Notes: generated by a model from the letters alone, not told the origin. A stretch of 34,633 bases of DNA from Nitrospirota bacterium (GCA_016212165.1 JACRGY010000159.1:1-34633); one strand, 5' to 3'. Shown: positions 20,527 to 30,587, counted from the stretch's first letter. A program made the numbers and translations.

Positions 20527-22526
20527 AAAAGATTTTAATTTTATTATTTTCAGTCCTGTTTATTTTTAACAGCTCAGTTTTTGCAGAAGAGACGGAAACA
20601 ACTGAAACAGAAGCTGAGATATACCATTTCCCAGAGGTAAAGCCTGAGTTTTATGGGTTCATGGGATACAGATTAGTTAGCTTCGGTGGTTCTGAAAAGG
20701 CGGGAGAATTTGAATATCTGCATTCCTCTCCGGTTATAGGCGGGGAGATAAGGGCATTCCCCTTTCCTCACAGGCTTCATTTAGAGGCTGACGTACTTAA
20801 TAAAAAGGATTATTTCATAGATATGGGTTATTCCTATAAGGATTTAGTTTTGTTCCGGGGCACGAACCGCACCCTTTTCCATAATCTTGATAATATCAGC
20901 CTGATAGACCTGAATCCGGCAACAGCCAGCCCTGGGGTCGCTGTCAGGGATAGGGGTGAACAATATGGCGTTGAGGGCGGCCTGAATAATATTTTTTTAA
21001 GGTTTAAGACCCCTGATTTTCCGTTTCATGTCTATCTGGACGGAAGGTTCCTAAACAAAAATGGCGACATGCAGCAGAGGTTTATGGGAGGAGCAGGATA
21101 TTTTACCAGTAATTCTGCCGCTATTATAAGAACATCACAGAAAAAATATATAAAATGGGACATGAAGGATATCACAATCGGGGCTAACAGCCATGTCGGG
21201 CCTGTTGAGGTTGATCTTTCACATGGAGAAAAAAGGTTTGACTCCGGAGGCGACAGGATTTCTTCGGAAAACTATAACCGGGCATGCACTACCGCAGCCT
21301 GCACGACTGTAGTACGGGCGGCTGGCACATATCCGCACAATCTTGTTCCAGACCTGAAGAGTTCTACAAACACACTGAAGCTCCATACCTCTTATACAGG
21401 AAGGCTTGTTGCTGCTGCAACCATTTCTCAGACAGACAAGAAAAATAGAGACAGCGGAGCAACAGCTGATTATTTTGCAGGCTCTGCAGAGGTAACATAT
21501 ATCCCCTATAACAGGATGACAATTGTTGCAAGGTATAAACACAAAGAGGCAGACCTCGAAAATCCCTCTTCACTCCCTGCAGGATATTTAGGATATTCTG
21601 CCTACACAACCTCTGCCACAGGCATAAGGCCGTCCCTCTCATCACAGACAGATACATTATCGGGAATTGTGCGATACAGGCCACTTGCAAGATTAGGGCT
21701 GAATGCAGGTTACACATATGAGCAGACCGAAAGAAAGAACGATGATGCGTGGAAGATGACAGGGAAAACAACGCGCAGAGATGCGACCCTTTCTGCCAAT
21801 GCAAGGCTCACGAAGAAATTGACACTCAAGGCAAAGTATGAACATCAGGATATTCATAACCCTGCTCATAACACCCAGCCTAATCGTTCAAATTATGCCG
21901 GCGCCTCATTGTCGTGGGTTCCTTTTAACTGGGCCAGCGCAATGCTCAGTTATAATGCCGTAAAGGAAAAAAGGCATGACATCCATTATGTGACGAGCAG
22001 CGGCACGTTTTCAGCGGTAAAAGCAGAAAACAGAACTGCCTTCAGGAACAGAGTCCTTGGAAGTGTTACATTTATGTTGTTCAAACGCCTTTCTGTAACT
22101 CCAAGTTATGCGTATATGCATAACAGGATTGTGCAGGATCTCGCATACAATGACACTGCCGGGAATCCCCAGCTCGACAGGAATGTGCCGTATAAGGATA
22201 CAGCCAACAGCTATGCGCTTACTCTGAATTATGCGGCCAAAAAGAACGTGGATATCAATGCCGAGGCGAGCCAGACAAAGGGCAGGGGCAGTTTCTATCC
22301 TGGCATTTCAAACACTACGCGTCCGGTTTCTGTTGCATCTTTTTCAGAGTTGAAGGTTAAGGAAACGGTATATGCATTCGGCAGTGAGTACAGGCTTAAG
22401 GGTGATTGGGCCGTAGGATTAAAATATAGGTACAATAATTTCAAAGACATGATTGACAATCCATACGATGACGCCAAAAACGGAATAGCGCGGATTATAT
22501 TGCTTACCATTTCGAAAAAATGGTGA
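20523..22526 (+). CDS. MtrB/PioB-like outer-membrane beta-barrel
   Basis: The ATG at 20523 overlaps the upstream stop and has GGGGAGG before it. A signal peptide (FSVLFIFNSSVFA) is followed by a 640-residue beta-barrel pattern: alternating aromatic and polar strands ending in Tyr or Phe, short turns and repeated YTYEQTE- and AKYEHQD-like strands. The final residues ISKKW carry the C-terminal aromatic typical of outer-membrane barrels. Barrels of this size that follow a decaheme gene are MtrB/PioB-type sheaths for electron transfer. The N-terminal CxxC motif of Shewanella MtrB is not apparent here. Function is inferred from the partner gene rather than from a diagnostic motif. Confidence 0.78.
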   Translation: MKKILILLFSVLFIFNSSVFAEETETTETEAEIYHFPEVKPEFYGFMGYRLVSFGGSEKAGEFEYLHSSPVIGGEIRAFPFPHRLHLEADVLNKKDYFIDMGYSYKDLVLFRGTNRTLFHNLDNISLIDLNPATASPGVAVRDRGEQYGVEGGLNNIFLRFKTPDFPFHVYLDGRFLNKNGDMQQRFMGGAGYFTSNSAAIIRTSQKKYIKWDMKDITIGANSHVGPVEVDLSHGEKRFDSGGDRISSENYNRACTTAACTTVVRAAGTYPHNLVPDLKSSTNTLKLHTSYTGRLVAAATISQTDKKNRDSGATADYFAGSAEVTYIPYNRMTIVARYKHKEADLENPSSLPAGYLGYSAYTTSATGIRPSLSSQTDTLSGIVRYRPLARLGLNAGYTYEQTERKNDDAWKMTGKTTRRDATLSANARLTKKLTLKAKYEHQDIHNPAHNTQPNRSNYAGASLSWVPFNWASAMLSYNAVKEKRHDIHYVTSSGTFSAVKAENRTAFRNRVLGSVTFMLFKRLSVTPSYAYMHNRIVQDLAYNDTAGNPQLDRNVPYKDTANSYALTLNYAAKKNVDINAEASQTKGRGSFYPGISNTTRPVSVASFSELKVKETVYAFGSEYRLKGDWAVGLKYRYNNFKDMIDNPYDDAKNGIARIILLTISKKW

Positions 22527-22574
22527 TACCGTTAAGTTTCTCTATCGGTATAACCAGGGAGCCGGTTTAACATT

Positions 22575-23501
22575 ATGAAAAGACATATAATTCTGATTGC
22601 AATTATAACTGCTTTATTATCTGTTGCTGTGGTGCAAGCCTATGCTGCTGAAAAAACCATAGGCGTTATCATGACAGGGGACATACCGTATTACAAGGCC
22701 ATTCATAAGGCATTTCTTGCTGGGCTGTCTGAGCATGGTTTTGGCCCCGGCAAGGTTAATGTTGTTCTCCAGACACCCTCTCCCGAGGCCATGTCATGGA
22801 CAAACGCAGCGAGGAAACTCATTGCCATAGATGCTGACGTTATAGTGGCTTATGGCGCGCCTGCAACCCTTGCTGTTGTCCACGAGTCGTCTGCAATCCC
22901 CGTTGTGTTTGCAGGAGTTTATGACCCGCAGGCGGTGGGTATAACAGGGAAAAATGTAACAGGGATTAGCTCAAAGGTGCCTGTTGCAAGTGTTATTAAA
23001 AACCTTAAGGGGATATCGAATTTCTCGAAATTAGGCGTTGTATATAATGATGCTGAGAAAGATACAGTAAGACAGGCTGAAGAAGTTAAAAACCTCGAAG
23101 GGCAGTTTGGATTCCAGTCGGTAAAATTCAATATAAAAAGGTTTGGTGATGCAGCAAAGATATCCAATGTTGATGCCTTGTTTATTACTACAAGCTGCAG
23201 CGCAATGCAGTGTGTTGATAATGTTGTGGGGGTCGCCCGTAAAGGTAAGATACCAACAGCTACTACTATAAGCGGTGGTGAGGACAGGGGCATAATATTG
23301 ACAATTGCAGCGTCTCCTCAGGAGCAGGGAAAAGAGGCTGCTGAAATGGCATCAAAAATTCTTGGAGGTGCGAAGGCATCAACTGTTTCTATGGAATCCC
23401 CCAAGAGGATAGAAATGATTATCAACCTTAAAGAGACTACAACAATTGATCTTAAAGTTCCGTTTGATACCTTGACATCTGCGACAAAGGTCATAAAATA
23501 G
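22575..23501 (+). CDS. ABC-type substrate-binding protein (PF04392-like)
   Basis: The 308-residue protein has a signal peptide (residues 1-26, ending VQAYAAE) and a periplasmic binding fold: KTIGVIMTGDIPYYKAIHKAFLAGLSEHG, then the DADVIVAYGAPATLAVV and IPVVFAGVYDPQAVG strands, NVTGISSKVPVASVI and a C-terminal GKEAAEMASKILGG helix. It resembles the TrpX/YnfM-type ABC binding family with unknown ligand. No permease or ATPase gene is adjacent. It sits between the barrel gene and a chemoreceptor, suggesting it may present ligand to that receptor instead of a transporter. The gene ends where a heptamer array begins (23499). Confidence 0.82.
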   Translation: MKRHIILIAIITALLSVAVVQAYAAEKTIGVIMTGDIPYYKAIHKAFLAGLSEHGFGPGKVNVVLQTPSPEAMSWTNAARKLIAIDADVIVAYGAPATLAVVHESSAIPVVFAGVYDPQAVGITGKNVTGISSKVPVASVIKNLKGISNFSKLGVVYNDAEKDTVRQAEEVKNLEGQFGFQSVKFNIKRFGDAAKISNVDALFITTSCSAMQCVDNVVGVARKGKIPTATTISGGEDRGIILTIAASPQEQGKEAAEMASKILGGAKASTVSMESPKRIEMIINLKETTTIDLKVPFDTLTSATKVIK

Positions 23502-23540
23502 TAGATAGTAGACAGTATAAAGCAAACAGGGTACAATAAC
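23499..23540. repeat. Array of six 7-nt units at a gene end
   Basis: The bases parse as TAGTAGA twice, CAGTATA, AAGCAAA, CAGGGTA and CAATAAC. The first unit contains the stop codon of the upstream gene. It lies between the binding protein and the chemoreceptor, and 22 bases before the receptor start. Confidence 0.55.
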
Positions 23541-23561
23541 AAAACAACAAGAAAGTCATAG

Positions 23562-25637
23562 ATGAAATTAAAGTTGAATCTTCAGAAAAAATCCGTTCTT
23601 GTAATCGCCGTTGTGCTTTTCCTTACTCTCGGTATAAACACTGCTGTTCTTACGTTTTTTGCAGCGGATAAGTTTAAAAGCGCTATCCATTCAAAGACAA
23701 CCGCTATTGCTGAAGGGATGCAGAGGGAAATAGGGAAAGCATTAAATTTGGGAATTCCCGTTGAATATATTGAAGGCGCAAGTGAAAAACTTCAGGAACT
23801 CGTAACGAGAGACAAGGATATAGCATATTCTATGGTAATTGATACAAAAGGCAAGGTATTGTTCCATAGTGATTTATCATTGGTGGGGAGGGAGCTTCAG
23901 GACAAAGTAACACTGAATGCCGCTTCTTCATCGGTGAAGCTAATACAGAAATATGATTCGTTCTACGACCTGTCACTGCCGTTAAAAGGCGCTGATAATA
24001 AGCAGGTTGGAGCGCTCCGTGTAGGCATCAAGGCCAGTTCGGTAAACGCCCAGATTTACAACCTTATATTCCTGGCGCTTGGTGTATCTGCCTTAAGTTT
24101 TTTGCTGTCTCTGGTATTGGTGTCTTTTTCCGTCTCTAAATTTATTACAAAACCTATTATGAATATGGAGAAGGCTGCGGGACAGATAGCGTCAGGTAAC
24201 CTTACAATTGATATAGAGGCCAAAGGGGAAGACGAGATTGCCTCTCTTGGCAGGGCAATTAACAGAATGGCGTCAAATCTTAAAGATATGCTTATGAGGA
24301 TCAGGTCTGTCACGGACAGTGTTTCAGATGGTACGGTGAATATAGCCTCTGCTTCTGATAAGGTTTTGAAGGGAGCTAATCTGCAACATAATACAATAGA
24401 AAAAACCGCTGGTTTTATAGAAGAAATTGATAACTCAATATCTTCTGTTGCAATGAGCGCCGAGAGCCTTTCCGTTTCTTCCGAGGAGACATCATCTGCA
24501 ATAATTGAGATGGCAACTTCCATAGAAAAGGTTGCTGAAAGCGCAAATGTTTTCTCGATTTCTGCATCTGACGCTGCTTCTTCCATCGAGGAGATGGCTG
24601 CAACCATAAAAGAGATTGCTGAAAGCCTTGAGCTGCTGTCGGCATCTTCTGAGGAAACTGCCTCATCCCTGACAGAGATAAACAGTGCTGTAAAGGAAGT
24701 TGAGAATAATGCTGTTGAATCAGTTGCCCTTGCAGAAAAGGTTACGGTAGAGGCGTCGGAGAAAGGCATGAATGCCGCAAATGCCGCTATAAAAGGTATG
24801 GATGATATAAAGCAGAGCGTAGGGGCGCTGGCTGAGGTCATAAACCGTCTCGGGAAAAGGTCGGAGGAGATAGGCCAGATACTTAATGTCATAGCCGAGG
24901 TTGCGGACCAGACAAACCTTCTGGCCCTTAATGCAGCAATATTGGCGGCACAGGCAGGAGAGCACGGGAAGTCTTTTGCCGTAGTTGCAGATGAGATAAA
25001 AAGCCTTGCGGGAAAGACATCTTTATCTACAAAAGAGATAGCAAGCCTTGTTGACTCTGTACAGTCTGAAACAAGGGCAAGCGTTGAGATGGCGGAAAAA
25101 GGCATAGGCAGTGTTGAAAAAGGCGCAAAGCTTGTCAGGGAAGTAAATGTAGCGCTGAAGAGCATTCTCGATAGTTCGCATCTCTCTACAGAAAAAGCAA
25201 AGATAATACAAAGGGCAACAACAGAAGAGGCTTATGTTATAAAGCAGATAACAGAGGCTATCACGAGCATCAGTGAACAGGTAGATCATATCTCCAAGGC
25301 AACGAAAGAGCAAAATAAAGGCAGTAAATTAATTATAGAAGCCGTAGAGCGGATAAAGGAATTATCACATCATGTCAGGAATGCAACAGGCGAACAATCC
25401 AGCGGAAGCAAGCAGATTTCAGAAACCATAGGAAATGTGTCTCATCAGGCAGAGCAGATAGCCGGTGCAACAGCTAACCAAAGAGAGCGAAGCAGGGAAA
25501 TAGTAACATCTATTGAAAGCATAAAAAAGATTGCGGGCGAATCTGTTAGCCTTGTAAATACCATGAATACGGCAATAAAATCAATGGAGGAAGAGGCAAA
25601 AACATTGCTCTCAGAGCTTCAGAAATTCAAGGTTTGA
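23562..25637 (+). CDS. Methyl-accepting chemotaxis protein
   Basis: The 691-residue receptor has a first membrane segment near residues 12-35, a periplasmic Cache-like sensor region to about 165 (YSMVIDTKGKVLFHSD), a second segment near 167-190, and a HAMP domain (ITKPIMNMEKAAGQIASGNL). A long coiled-coil signalling domain follows, with the conserved hairpin tip IAEVADQTNLLALNAAILAAQAGEHGKSFAVVADEI near residue 445. It would signal to CheA/CheW. The signalling arm is rich in SSEETSSAI/ASSIEEMA-like repeats, as in long-arm receptors. It is 60 bases downstream of a binding-protein gene, its probable sensory partner. Confidence 0.93.
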   Translation: MKLKLNLQKKSVLVIAVVLFLTLGINTAVLTFFAADKFKSAIHSKTTAIAEGMQREIGKALNLGIPVEYIEGASEKLQELVTRDKDIAYSMVIDTKGKVLFHSDLSLVGRELQDKVTLNAASSSVKLIQKYDSFYDLSLPLKGADNKQVGALRVGIKASSVNAQIYNLIFLALGVSALSFLLSLVLVSFSVSKFITKPIMNMEKAAGQIASGNLTIDIEAKGEDEIASLGRAINRMASNLKDMLMRIRSVTDSVSDGTVNIASASDKVLKGANLQHNTIEKTAGFIEEIDNSISSVAMSAESLSVSSEETSSAIIEMATSIEKVAESANVFSISASDAASSIEEMAATIKEIAESLELLSASSEETASSLTEINSAVKEVENNAVESVALAEKVTVEASEKGMNAANAAIKGMDDIKQSVGALAEVINRLGKRSEEIGQILNVIAEVADQTNLLALNAAILAAQAGEHGKSFAVVADEIKSLAGKTSLSTKEIASLVDSVQSETRASVEMAEKGIGSVEKGAKLVREVNVALKSILDSSHLSTEKAKIIQRATTEEAYVIKQITEAITSISEQVDHISKATKEQNKGSKLIIEAVERIKELSHHVRNATGEQSSGSKQISETIGNVSHQAEQIAGATANQRERSREIVTSIESIKKIAGESVSLVNTMNTAIKSMEEEAKTLLSELQKFKV

Positions 25638-25639
25638 TA

Positions 25640-25711
25640 CTCAAGATTCATGATACACGATGCAGGATTCAATATATCCTGTATGATTTGCATTATCCTG
25701 TATCGTGCATC
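25640..25711. repeat. Heptamer array with inverted second arm
   Basis: CTCAAGA, TTCATGA, TACACGA and TGCAGGA (25640-25667) form one run; TCCTGTA and TCGTGCA (25696-25709) are near-complements of the same units in opposite orientation. RNA from here could form a long hairpin of about 17 bp with two wobble or mismatched positions. It lies between the chemoreceptor and hflX and may act as a terminator, though no U tract follows. Confidence 0.55.
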
Positions 25712-25780
25712 CCGAAGCGGGTCTCCGCGCAGGGTCGCTCCGACTTGCATTGTGCATCAGATTTTTTGGAGGATTAGGAA

Positions 25781-27418
25781 ATACCATCTCTCTACGGTAA
25801 CATATCAGGCCTGAAGGGAAATCATCTTTATTCTCTCGAGAAAATTTATCGCCGGAAAATTCCCCGTAATAAGATAGTTATACCTGAACTTGCAAGATAC
25901 CTTGCGGAGCTTTCCTCAGAGCTTGGAAGGCAGATAGGCCTGCTCGCAACAAGAGACGGCAAGATAACCCATGTGATAGTTGGTGGTGCAAAGGGCATCT
26001 TTATTCCGGGGCTTGAAGATTTTCCTCTTGGCAAAAAAGCCCTGCGCGGCCTTCGCCTTATACATACACACCTGAAAAATGAGCCGCTTAACCAGGATGA
26101 CCTGACAGACCTTGCCCTCCTGAGGCTTGATATCATTGCTGCAATAGGAGTAAAAAATAATCTGCCGGAAGATATCCACGTTGCGCATCTTATGCCGCAG
26201 GGTTCAGAAAATCCGATAGAGGTTTTATCTCCGGAAAATTTTTATCGGTTTGATCTCGATTTTGCGTTATTTATAGAGTCACTCGAAAAGGAGATGGACA
26301 GGCGACGGGGTTTTGCTCAAAAAGATTCACGTGAGAAGGCAATCCTGATAAGCGTATCTCAAAAGCCAAAGTATGAGCAGGAGGATTCCCTGGAGGAGCT
26401 TGAGGAACTTGCGGGTTCCAGTGATGTGCTTGTCCTTGATAAAGCAATCCAGAGGCCCAAAGAGATAAATCCGCGATATCTGATGGGCGAGGGCAAGCTT
26501 AAGGAAGTAATAATCAATGCGCTCAATAAGGGAGCCACTCTGCTTATTTTTGATCAGGATTTAAATCCATCGCAGGTAAAGGCGATAGGAGAGCTTACAG
26601 AGATTAAGGTAATTGACCGCTCACAGCTCATACTCGATATATTCGCAAGGCGCGCCCACAGCAGGGACGGGAAGGTTCAGGTTGAACTTGCACAACTTAA
26701 ATACAGGCTTCCGAGATTAACAGGCAAGGGTACGGTAATGTCCCGTTTGATGGGGGGTATCGGCGGAAGAGGCCCCGGAGAAATGAAACTCGAGATAGAC
26801 AGGAGGCGCGTCAGGGACAGGATAATACTTCTTGAAAAAGAACTCAAATCCTTAAGTGAGGCAAGAAAACAAAGGAAGCAAAGAAGGGTTGAAAGGAGAA
26901 TCCCGATAGTCTCTATCATAGGATATACAAATGCGGGTAAATCAACTCTCCTGAATTCGCTTACCAGAAGCGATGTATTTGTGGAGGAAAGGATGTTTGC
27001 AACACTCGATACTGCGAGCAGGCGGCTGAGGTTTCCGAGAGAAAGAGAGATTATAATCACTGACACGGTTGGGTTTATAAGAGACCTTCCAAAGGACCTG
27101 ATGGCAGCTTTCAGGTCAACCCTTGAAGAACTTCAGGACGCAGACCTGCTTCTTCATCTTGTTGATATATCGAATCCGAGATTCGAACAGCAGATAGAAT
27201 CTGTAGAAGGCATACTCAGGGAACTAAACCTTTCCGATAAAAAAAGGATAATAGTCTTTAATAAGATAGATAAGCTTGCCGGTGATGAGGCAAGGCTTAT
27301 AGCCCTCAGGTATAATGCTGTTTCTGTATCAGCGTTTGATCAGTCAACATTTAAACCTCTGCTTGATGTAATCGAACAGAACATCTGGGATGAAAAATTA
27401 AAAGAGATAAAGGTATAA
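25781..27418 (+). CDS. hflX: GTPase HflX, apparently with an AUA start codon
   Basis: HflX is a ribosome-associated GTPase that rescues or splits stalled ribosomes. Conserved HflX sequence extends well upstream of the first GTG (25973): ...[51 protein letters not shown]. The frame opens at 25778 after a TAG, and has no ATG, GTG or TTG before 25973. The AUA at 25781 stands 8 bases after a perfect GGAGG (25768-25772), giving 545 residues. The G domain has [12 protein letters not shown] (about residue 383), [10 protein letters not shown] and FNKIDK; the N-terminal domain holds the glycine-rich [18 protein letters not shown] linker. If the AUA is not used, a 481-residue protein from GTG would lack part of the N-domain. 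Confidence 0.88.
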   Translation: MPSLYGNISGLKGNHLYSLEKIYRRKIPRNKIVIPELARYLAELSSELGRQIGLLATRDGKITHVIVGGAKGIFIPGLEDFPLGKKALRGLRLIHTHLKNEPLNQDDLTDLALLRLDIIAAIGVKNNLPEDIHVAHLMPQGSENPIEVLSPENFYRFDLDFALFIESLEKEMDRRRGFAQKDSREKAILISVSQKPKYEQEDSLEELEELAGSSDVLVLDKAIQRPKEINPRYLMGEGKLKEVIINALNKGATLLIFDQDLNPSQVKAIGELTEIKVIDRSQLILDIFARRAHSRDGKVQVELAQLKYRLPRLTGKGTVMSRLMGGIGGRGPGEMKLEIDRRRVRDRIILLEKELKSLSEARKQRKQRRVERRIPIVSIIGYTNAGKSTLLNSLTRSDVFVEERMFATLDTASRRLRFPREREIIITDTVGFIRDLPKDLMAAFRSTLEELQDADLLLHLVDISNPRFEQQIESVEGILRELNLSDKKRIIVFNKIDKLAGDEARLIALRYNAVSVSAFDQSTFKPLLDVIEQNIWDEKLKEIKV

Positions 27419-27425
27419 TAAAACA

Positions 27426-28499
27426 ATGGAATTTTTACCTAAATGGATAGCGTGGGAGATAACAAGAAGATGCAATCTCCGTTGTGTTCACTGCCGCTCT
27501 TCATCAGAGACGGAGGCGAAAGGGCATCCTGATTTTTCGACTGTTGAGGCGTTCAGGATTATAGACGACATCGTGAGCTATGCAAAGCCTGTTGTGGTCC
27601 TTTCGGGAGGTGAGCCGCTGGTAAGGCAGGACGTCTTTGAGATTGCCAGATACGGCACTGACAAAGGCTTAAGGATGTGCCTTGCGACAAACGGGACCCT
27701 TGTCAATGATGAGATATGTGAAAAGATAAAAAGTTCTGGAATCAGGATTGTCTCTCTCAGCCTTGATGGTTCTGAAGAGGCGGTCCATGATAATTTCAGA
27801 AATCAGAAAGGTGCATTCTCCGGAGTAATAAACGCTGCCAGACTTTTCAGGGAACACGGCATAGAATTTATCATAAATTCATCCTTTACAAAAAGAAATC
27901 AGGAAGAAATACCAAAGATATACAGGCTGGCCAAGGAACTTGGCGCAACTGCATGGTACATGTTCATGATAGTGCCGACAGGAAGGGGCGAGGAGATAAT
28001 GAACGAGCTTATATCCAAAGAGGACTATGAAGAAATCCTCGAATGGCATTACCAGATGGAAAAGGGCGAGAAGGATATGCTTGTCAGGCCGACCTGCGCT
28101 CCGCATTATTACAGGATAGTCCTGCAAAAATCGAAAGAAGAAGGCGAGAAGTTTGAGAAGAGGACCCTGAAGTTTTCAACAGGAGGAGCCAAGGGCTGCA
28201 TTGCAGGACAGGTAATATGCCTGATAGACGTGGACGGGAATGTGCTTCCGTGCAGTTACTTTCCAAAACCTGCAGGGAATATAAGAAAACAGTCTTTTAA
28301 GGATATATGGGAAAATTCAGAACTTTTCAAAGAACTGCGTGATTTCAAAAAATATAAAGGGAAATGCGGCTCCTGCGAATACATAAATGTATGCGGAGGC
28401 TGCCGGGCAAGGGCATATTCTATTTACGGAGATTATCTTGAGGAAGAGCCCTTCTGCGGATATACACCAATAAAACTGAAAAAGAAGGTGGTAAAATGA
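27426..28499 (+). CDS. ahbD: AhbD-type radical SAM haem b synthase
   Basis: The 357-residue protein has the radical SAM motif CNLRCVHC at residue 15, [11 protein letters not shown], and the AhbD-like [10 protein letters not shown] segment followed by a C-terminal SPASM-type cysteine pattern ([25 protein letters not shown] and [25 protein letters not shown]). AhbD decarboxylates two propionates of iron-coproporphyrin III to make haem b. The overlap (ATGA) with hemE and the neighbouring hemH and hemG confirm a haem role. Other anaerobic radical SAM maturases share parts of this pattern, but TCAPHYYR and the last 80 residues fit AhbD best. Confidence 0.85.
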   Translation: MEFLPKWIAWEITRRCNLRCVHCRSSSETEAKGHPDFSTVEAFRIIDDIVSYAKPVVVLSGGEPLVRQDVFEIARYGTDKGLRMCLATNGTLVNDEICEKIKSSGIRIVSLSLDGSEEAVHDNFRNQKGAFSGVINAARLFREHGIEFIINSSFTKRNQEEIPKIYRLAKELGATAWYMFMIVPTGRGEEIMNELISKEDYEEILEWHYQMEKGEKDMLVRPTCAPHYYRIVLQKSKEEGEKFEKRTLKFSTGGAKGCIAGQVICLIDVDGNVLPCSYFPKPAGNIRKQSFKDIWENSELFKELRDFKKYKGKCGSCEYINVCGGCRARAYSIYGDYLEEEPFCGYTPIKLKKKVVK

Positions 28500-29533
28500 A
28501 CAATACATTTCTAAAGGCGTGCAGAGGCGAAAAAACAGAGTACATCCCTGTCTGGCTTATGCGCCAGGCAGGCAGATATCTGCCTGAGTATCAGGCAGTC
28601 AGGGGGCAGGTTGATTTTCTCACGCTCTGCAAGACCCCTGAACTTGCAGCAAAGGTTACGCTTCAGCCTGTTGATATCCTTGGCGTTGATGCCGCAATAC
28701 TTTTTTCTGATATCTTAATTCCTGTTGAGGCAATGGGCATGCATCTGGAATTTTCCGAGAAAAAAGGGCCGGTACTGGGTGAGCCTGTAAGAAGTAAATC
28801 TGCTGTTGAGAAACTGATTATTCCTGATACTGAGGACTCGATGTCTTTTGTCCTCGATGCAATAAAGATACTCAGGAGAGAACTCGAAAATAAAGTGCCT
28901 TTAATCGGGTTTTCAGGCGCTCCGTTTACTTTAGCCACATATATGATTGAAGGCGGAAGCTCAAAGACTTTTCTTAATACAAAGAAAATGATGTTTCAAA
29001 ACAGCGGCCTTTTTAATTACCTTATGAAAAAACTGACAAAGACTGTTATTTCTTATTTGTCAAGCCAGATAAGCGCTGGCGCTCAGGCAGTCCAGATATT
29101 TGATTCATGGGCCGGCATACTCTCACCTTTCGATTATAAGGAATTCGAGCTTCCTTATGTTAAGAAGATTGTGTCTGCGCTTAAAAGGCAGCACCCTGAA
29201 ATCCCGGTTATATATTTTGCCAACGATTGTGCCGGAATTATAAAAGAGGTCAAAAAATCAGGGGCTGATGTTATCGGCATTGACTGGCGGATTGATATGA
29301 AAGATGCGGTGGGCAAACTCGGGAAGAAGGTTGTTGTTCAGGGGAATCTCGACCCATGCGCGCTTTTCCTTCCAAGGGAGCAGATAGAAGAAAGAGTTCA
29401 GGATATACTGGCAAAGGCAGGGGCTGCAAAAGGACATATCTTCAATCTCGGCCACGGGATTTTGCCGGAGACTCCGGTTGAAAACGCGATAGCAATGGTT
29501 GAAGCAGTGCATAAGTACGGCAGGAAAGAATAG
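28496..29533 (+). CDS. hemE: Uroporphyrinogen decarboxylase
   Basis: The 345-residue protein has the family signature [15 protein letters not shown] near residue 20, then [30 protein letters not shown] and [15 protein letters not shown], and ends [22 protein letters not shown]. It converts uroporphyrinogen III to coproporphyrinogen III in the cytoplasm. It overlaps ahbD by 4 bases and precedes hemH by 46 bases. Length and conserved residues are normal. Confidence 0.96.
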   Translation: MNNTFLKACRGEKTEYIPVWLMRQAGRYLPEYQAVRGQVDFLTLCKTPELAAKVTLQPVDILGVDAAILFSDILIPVEAMGMHLEFSEKKGPVLGEPVRSKSAVEKLIIPDTEDSMSFVLDAIKILRRELENKVPLIGFSGAPFTLATYMIEGGSSKTFLNTKKMMFQNSGLFNYLMKKLTKTVISYLSSQISAGAQAVQIFDSWAGILSPFDYKEFELPYVKKIVSALKRQHPEIPVIYFANDCAGIIKEVKKSGADVIGIDWRIDMKDAVGKLGKKVVVQGNLDPCALFLPREQIEERVQDILAKAGAAKGHIFNLGHGILPETPVENAIAMVEAVHKYGRKE

Positions 29534-29579
29534 CAATAAGATTAAGGTAAGCCTAAAGATGTAAGCCAAAGGATTTATA

Positions 29580-30587
29580 TTGGGAGACAAGACTGCGAAG
29601 GAAACCATAGGCGTTTTGCTTCTTAACCTGGGCGGGCCTGATTCACTTCAGGCTGTCAAGCCGTTTCTCTACAACCTTTTTTCAGACAGGCAGATTATCA
29701 AGCTTGGGCCTGAATTCCTCCAGAAACCCATTGCATGGTTAATATCAACAACAAGGCATAAAAAGACAGAGGGTTTTTACAGTCTTATAGGCGGCAAATC
29801 TCCAATCCTTGATATTACAAATGCCCAGGCAAAGGCGCTGGAAGAGGCGCTTAATCAGCTGTCAGATGTCAAAGTCTTTGTCGCTATGCGGTACTGGCAT
29901 CCTTTGATAGAAGAAGTGGTCCCTGAAATCCATAATGCCGGAATAAGGAAGCTTATTGTGCTCAGCCTTTATCCCCAGTATTCTCTTGCAACAACAGGCT
30001 CGTCTTTATCAAAGTTCAAAGAAGTTGCGTCAAAATACAAGATGGAAGTCTCCTGTATCGAGTCATGGTTTAATCATCCATTGTATATAGAGGCGCTTGT
30101 TGACGTGATTAGAAAAGGAATGGACATATTTGCAGAGAGCAGAGAGCCTAGAGCAAAGGATATGGAACCGGATATTCACATTCTCTTCAGCGCGCACAGC
30201 CTTCCCCAAAAATTTATTGATGAAGGAGACCCGTATGTGCAGCATATTAAGGGTACAATTGATGGGATTGCCAGGCGGATTGAAATAAAATGGCACCTTA
30301 GTTATCAGTCCAAAAGCGGGCCTGTGAAATGGCTTGAGCCTTCAACAGATGAAAAACTGAAAGAACTTGCAGCTAAAGGCGTCAGGAACATCCTTGTTGT
30401 TCCGATAAGTTTTGTTTCAGACCATATTGAGACGCTTTATGAAATTGATATATTATATAGGCAGATGGCAGAAGGACTCGGGCTTTGCCTGAGACGGACT
30501 GAATCTTTAAATACCCACCCTGTTTTTATTGAGGCAATGAGGGATATAATAATAAAAAACGTGAAGGAACTTAAGTGGATAGGATAG
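29580..30587 (+). CDS. hemH: Ferrochelatase
   Basis: The 335-residue protein has LLNLGGPDSLQAVKPFLYNLF at the start, YSLIGGKSPIL, AMRYWHPLIEEVV, LSLYPQYSLATTGSS and the metal-site FSAHSLPQKFIDEGDPY with FVSDHIETLYEID. It inserts Fe2+ into coproporphyrin III or protoporphyrin IX. The start is TTG with AAAGGA six bases upstream. An insert AESREPRAKDMEP before the FSAHSLP motif is encoded by a short heptamer array (30132-30159). The 3' end overlaps hemG by 13 bases. Confidence 0.94.
   Translation: MGDKTAKETIGVLLLNLGGPDSLQAVKPFLYNLFSDRQIIKLGPEFLQKPIAWLISTTRHKKTEGFYSLIGGKSPILDITNAQAKALEEALNQLSDVKVFVAMRYWHPLIEEVVPEIHNAGIRKLIVLSLYPQYSLATTGSSLSKFKEVASKYKMEVSCIESWFNHPLYIEALVDVIRKGMDIFAESREPRAKDMEPDIHILFSAHSLPQKFIDEGDPYVQHIKGTIDGIARRIEIKWHLSYQSKSGPVKWLEPSTDEKLKELAAKGVRNILVVPISFVSDHIETLYEIDILYRQMAEGLGLCLRRTESLNTHPVFIEAMRDIIIKNVKELKWIG
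30132..30159. repeat. Four 7-nt units inside hemH
   Basis: The bases parse as GCAGAGA twice, GCCTAGA and GCAAAGG. They encode a charged insert just before the conserved FSAHSLP motif. This is a weaker but clear relative of the arrays at 3234-3296. Confidence 0.5.

Noticed and set aside
24056-25165. 369-residue open frame antisense to the chemoreceptor
   Set aside because: It mirrors the Ser/Ala/Glu-rich coiled coil of the receptor, is low in complexity, and has no ribosome site or family.
25973-27418. hflX starting at GTG 25973
   Set aside because: At least 50 residues of HflX-like sequence lie upstream in the same frame behind a consensus ribosome site; the GTG has none.
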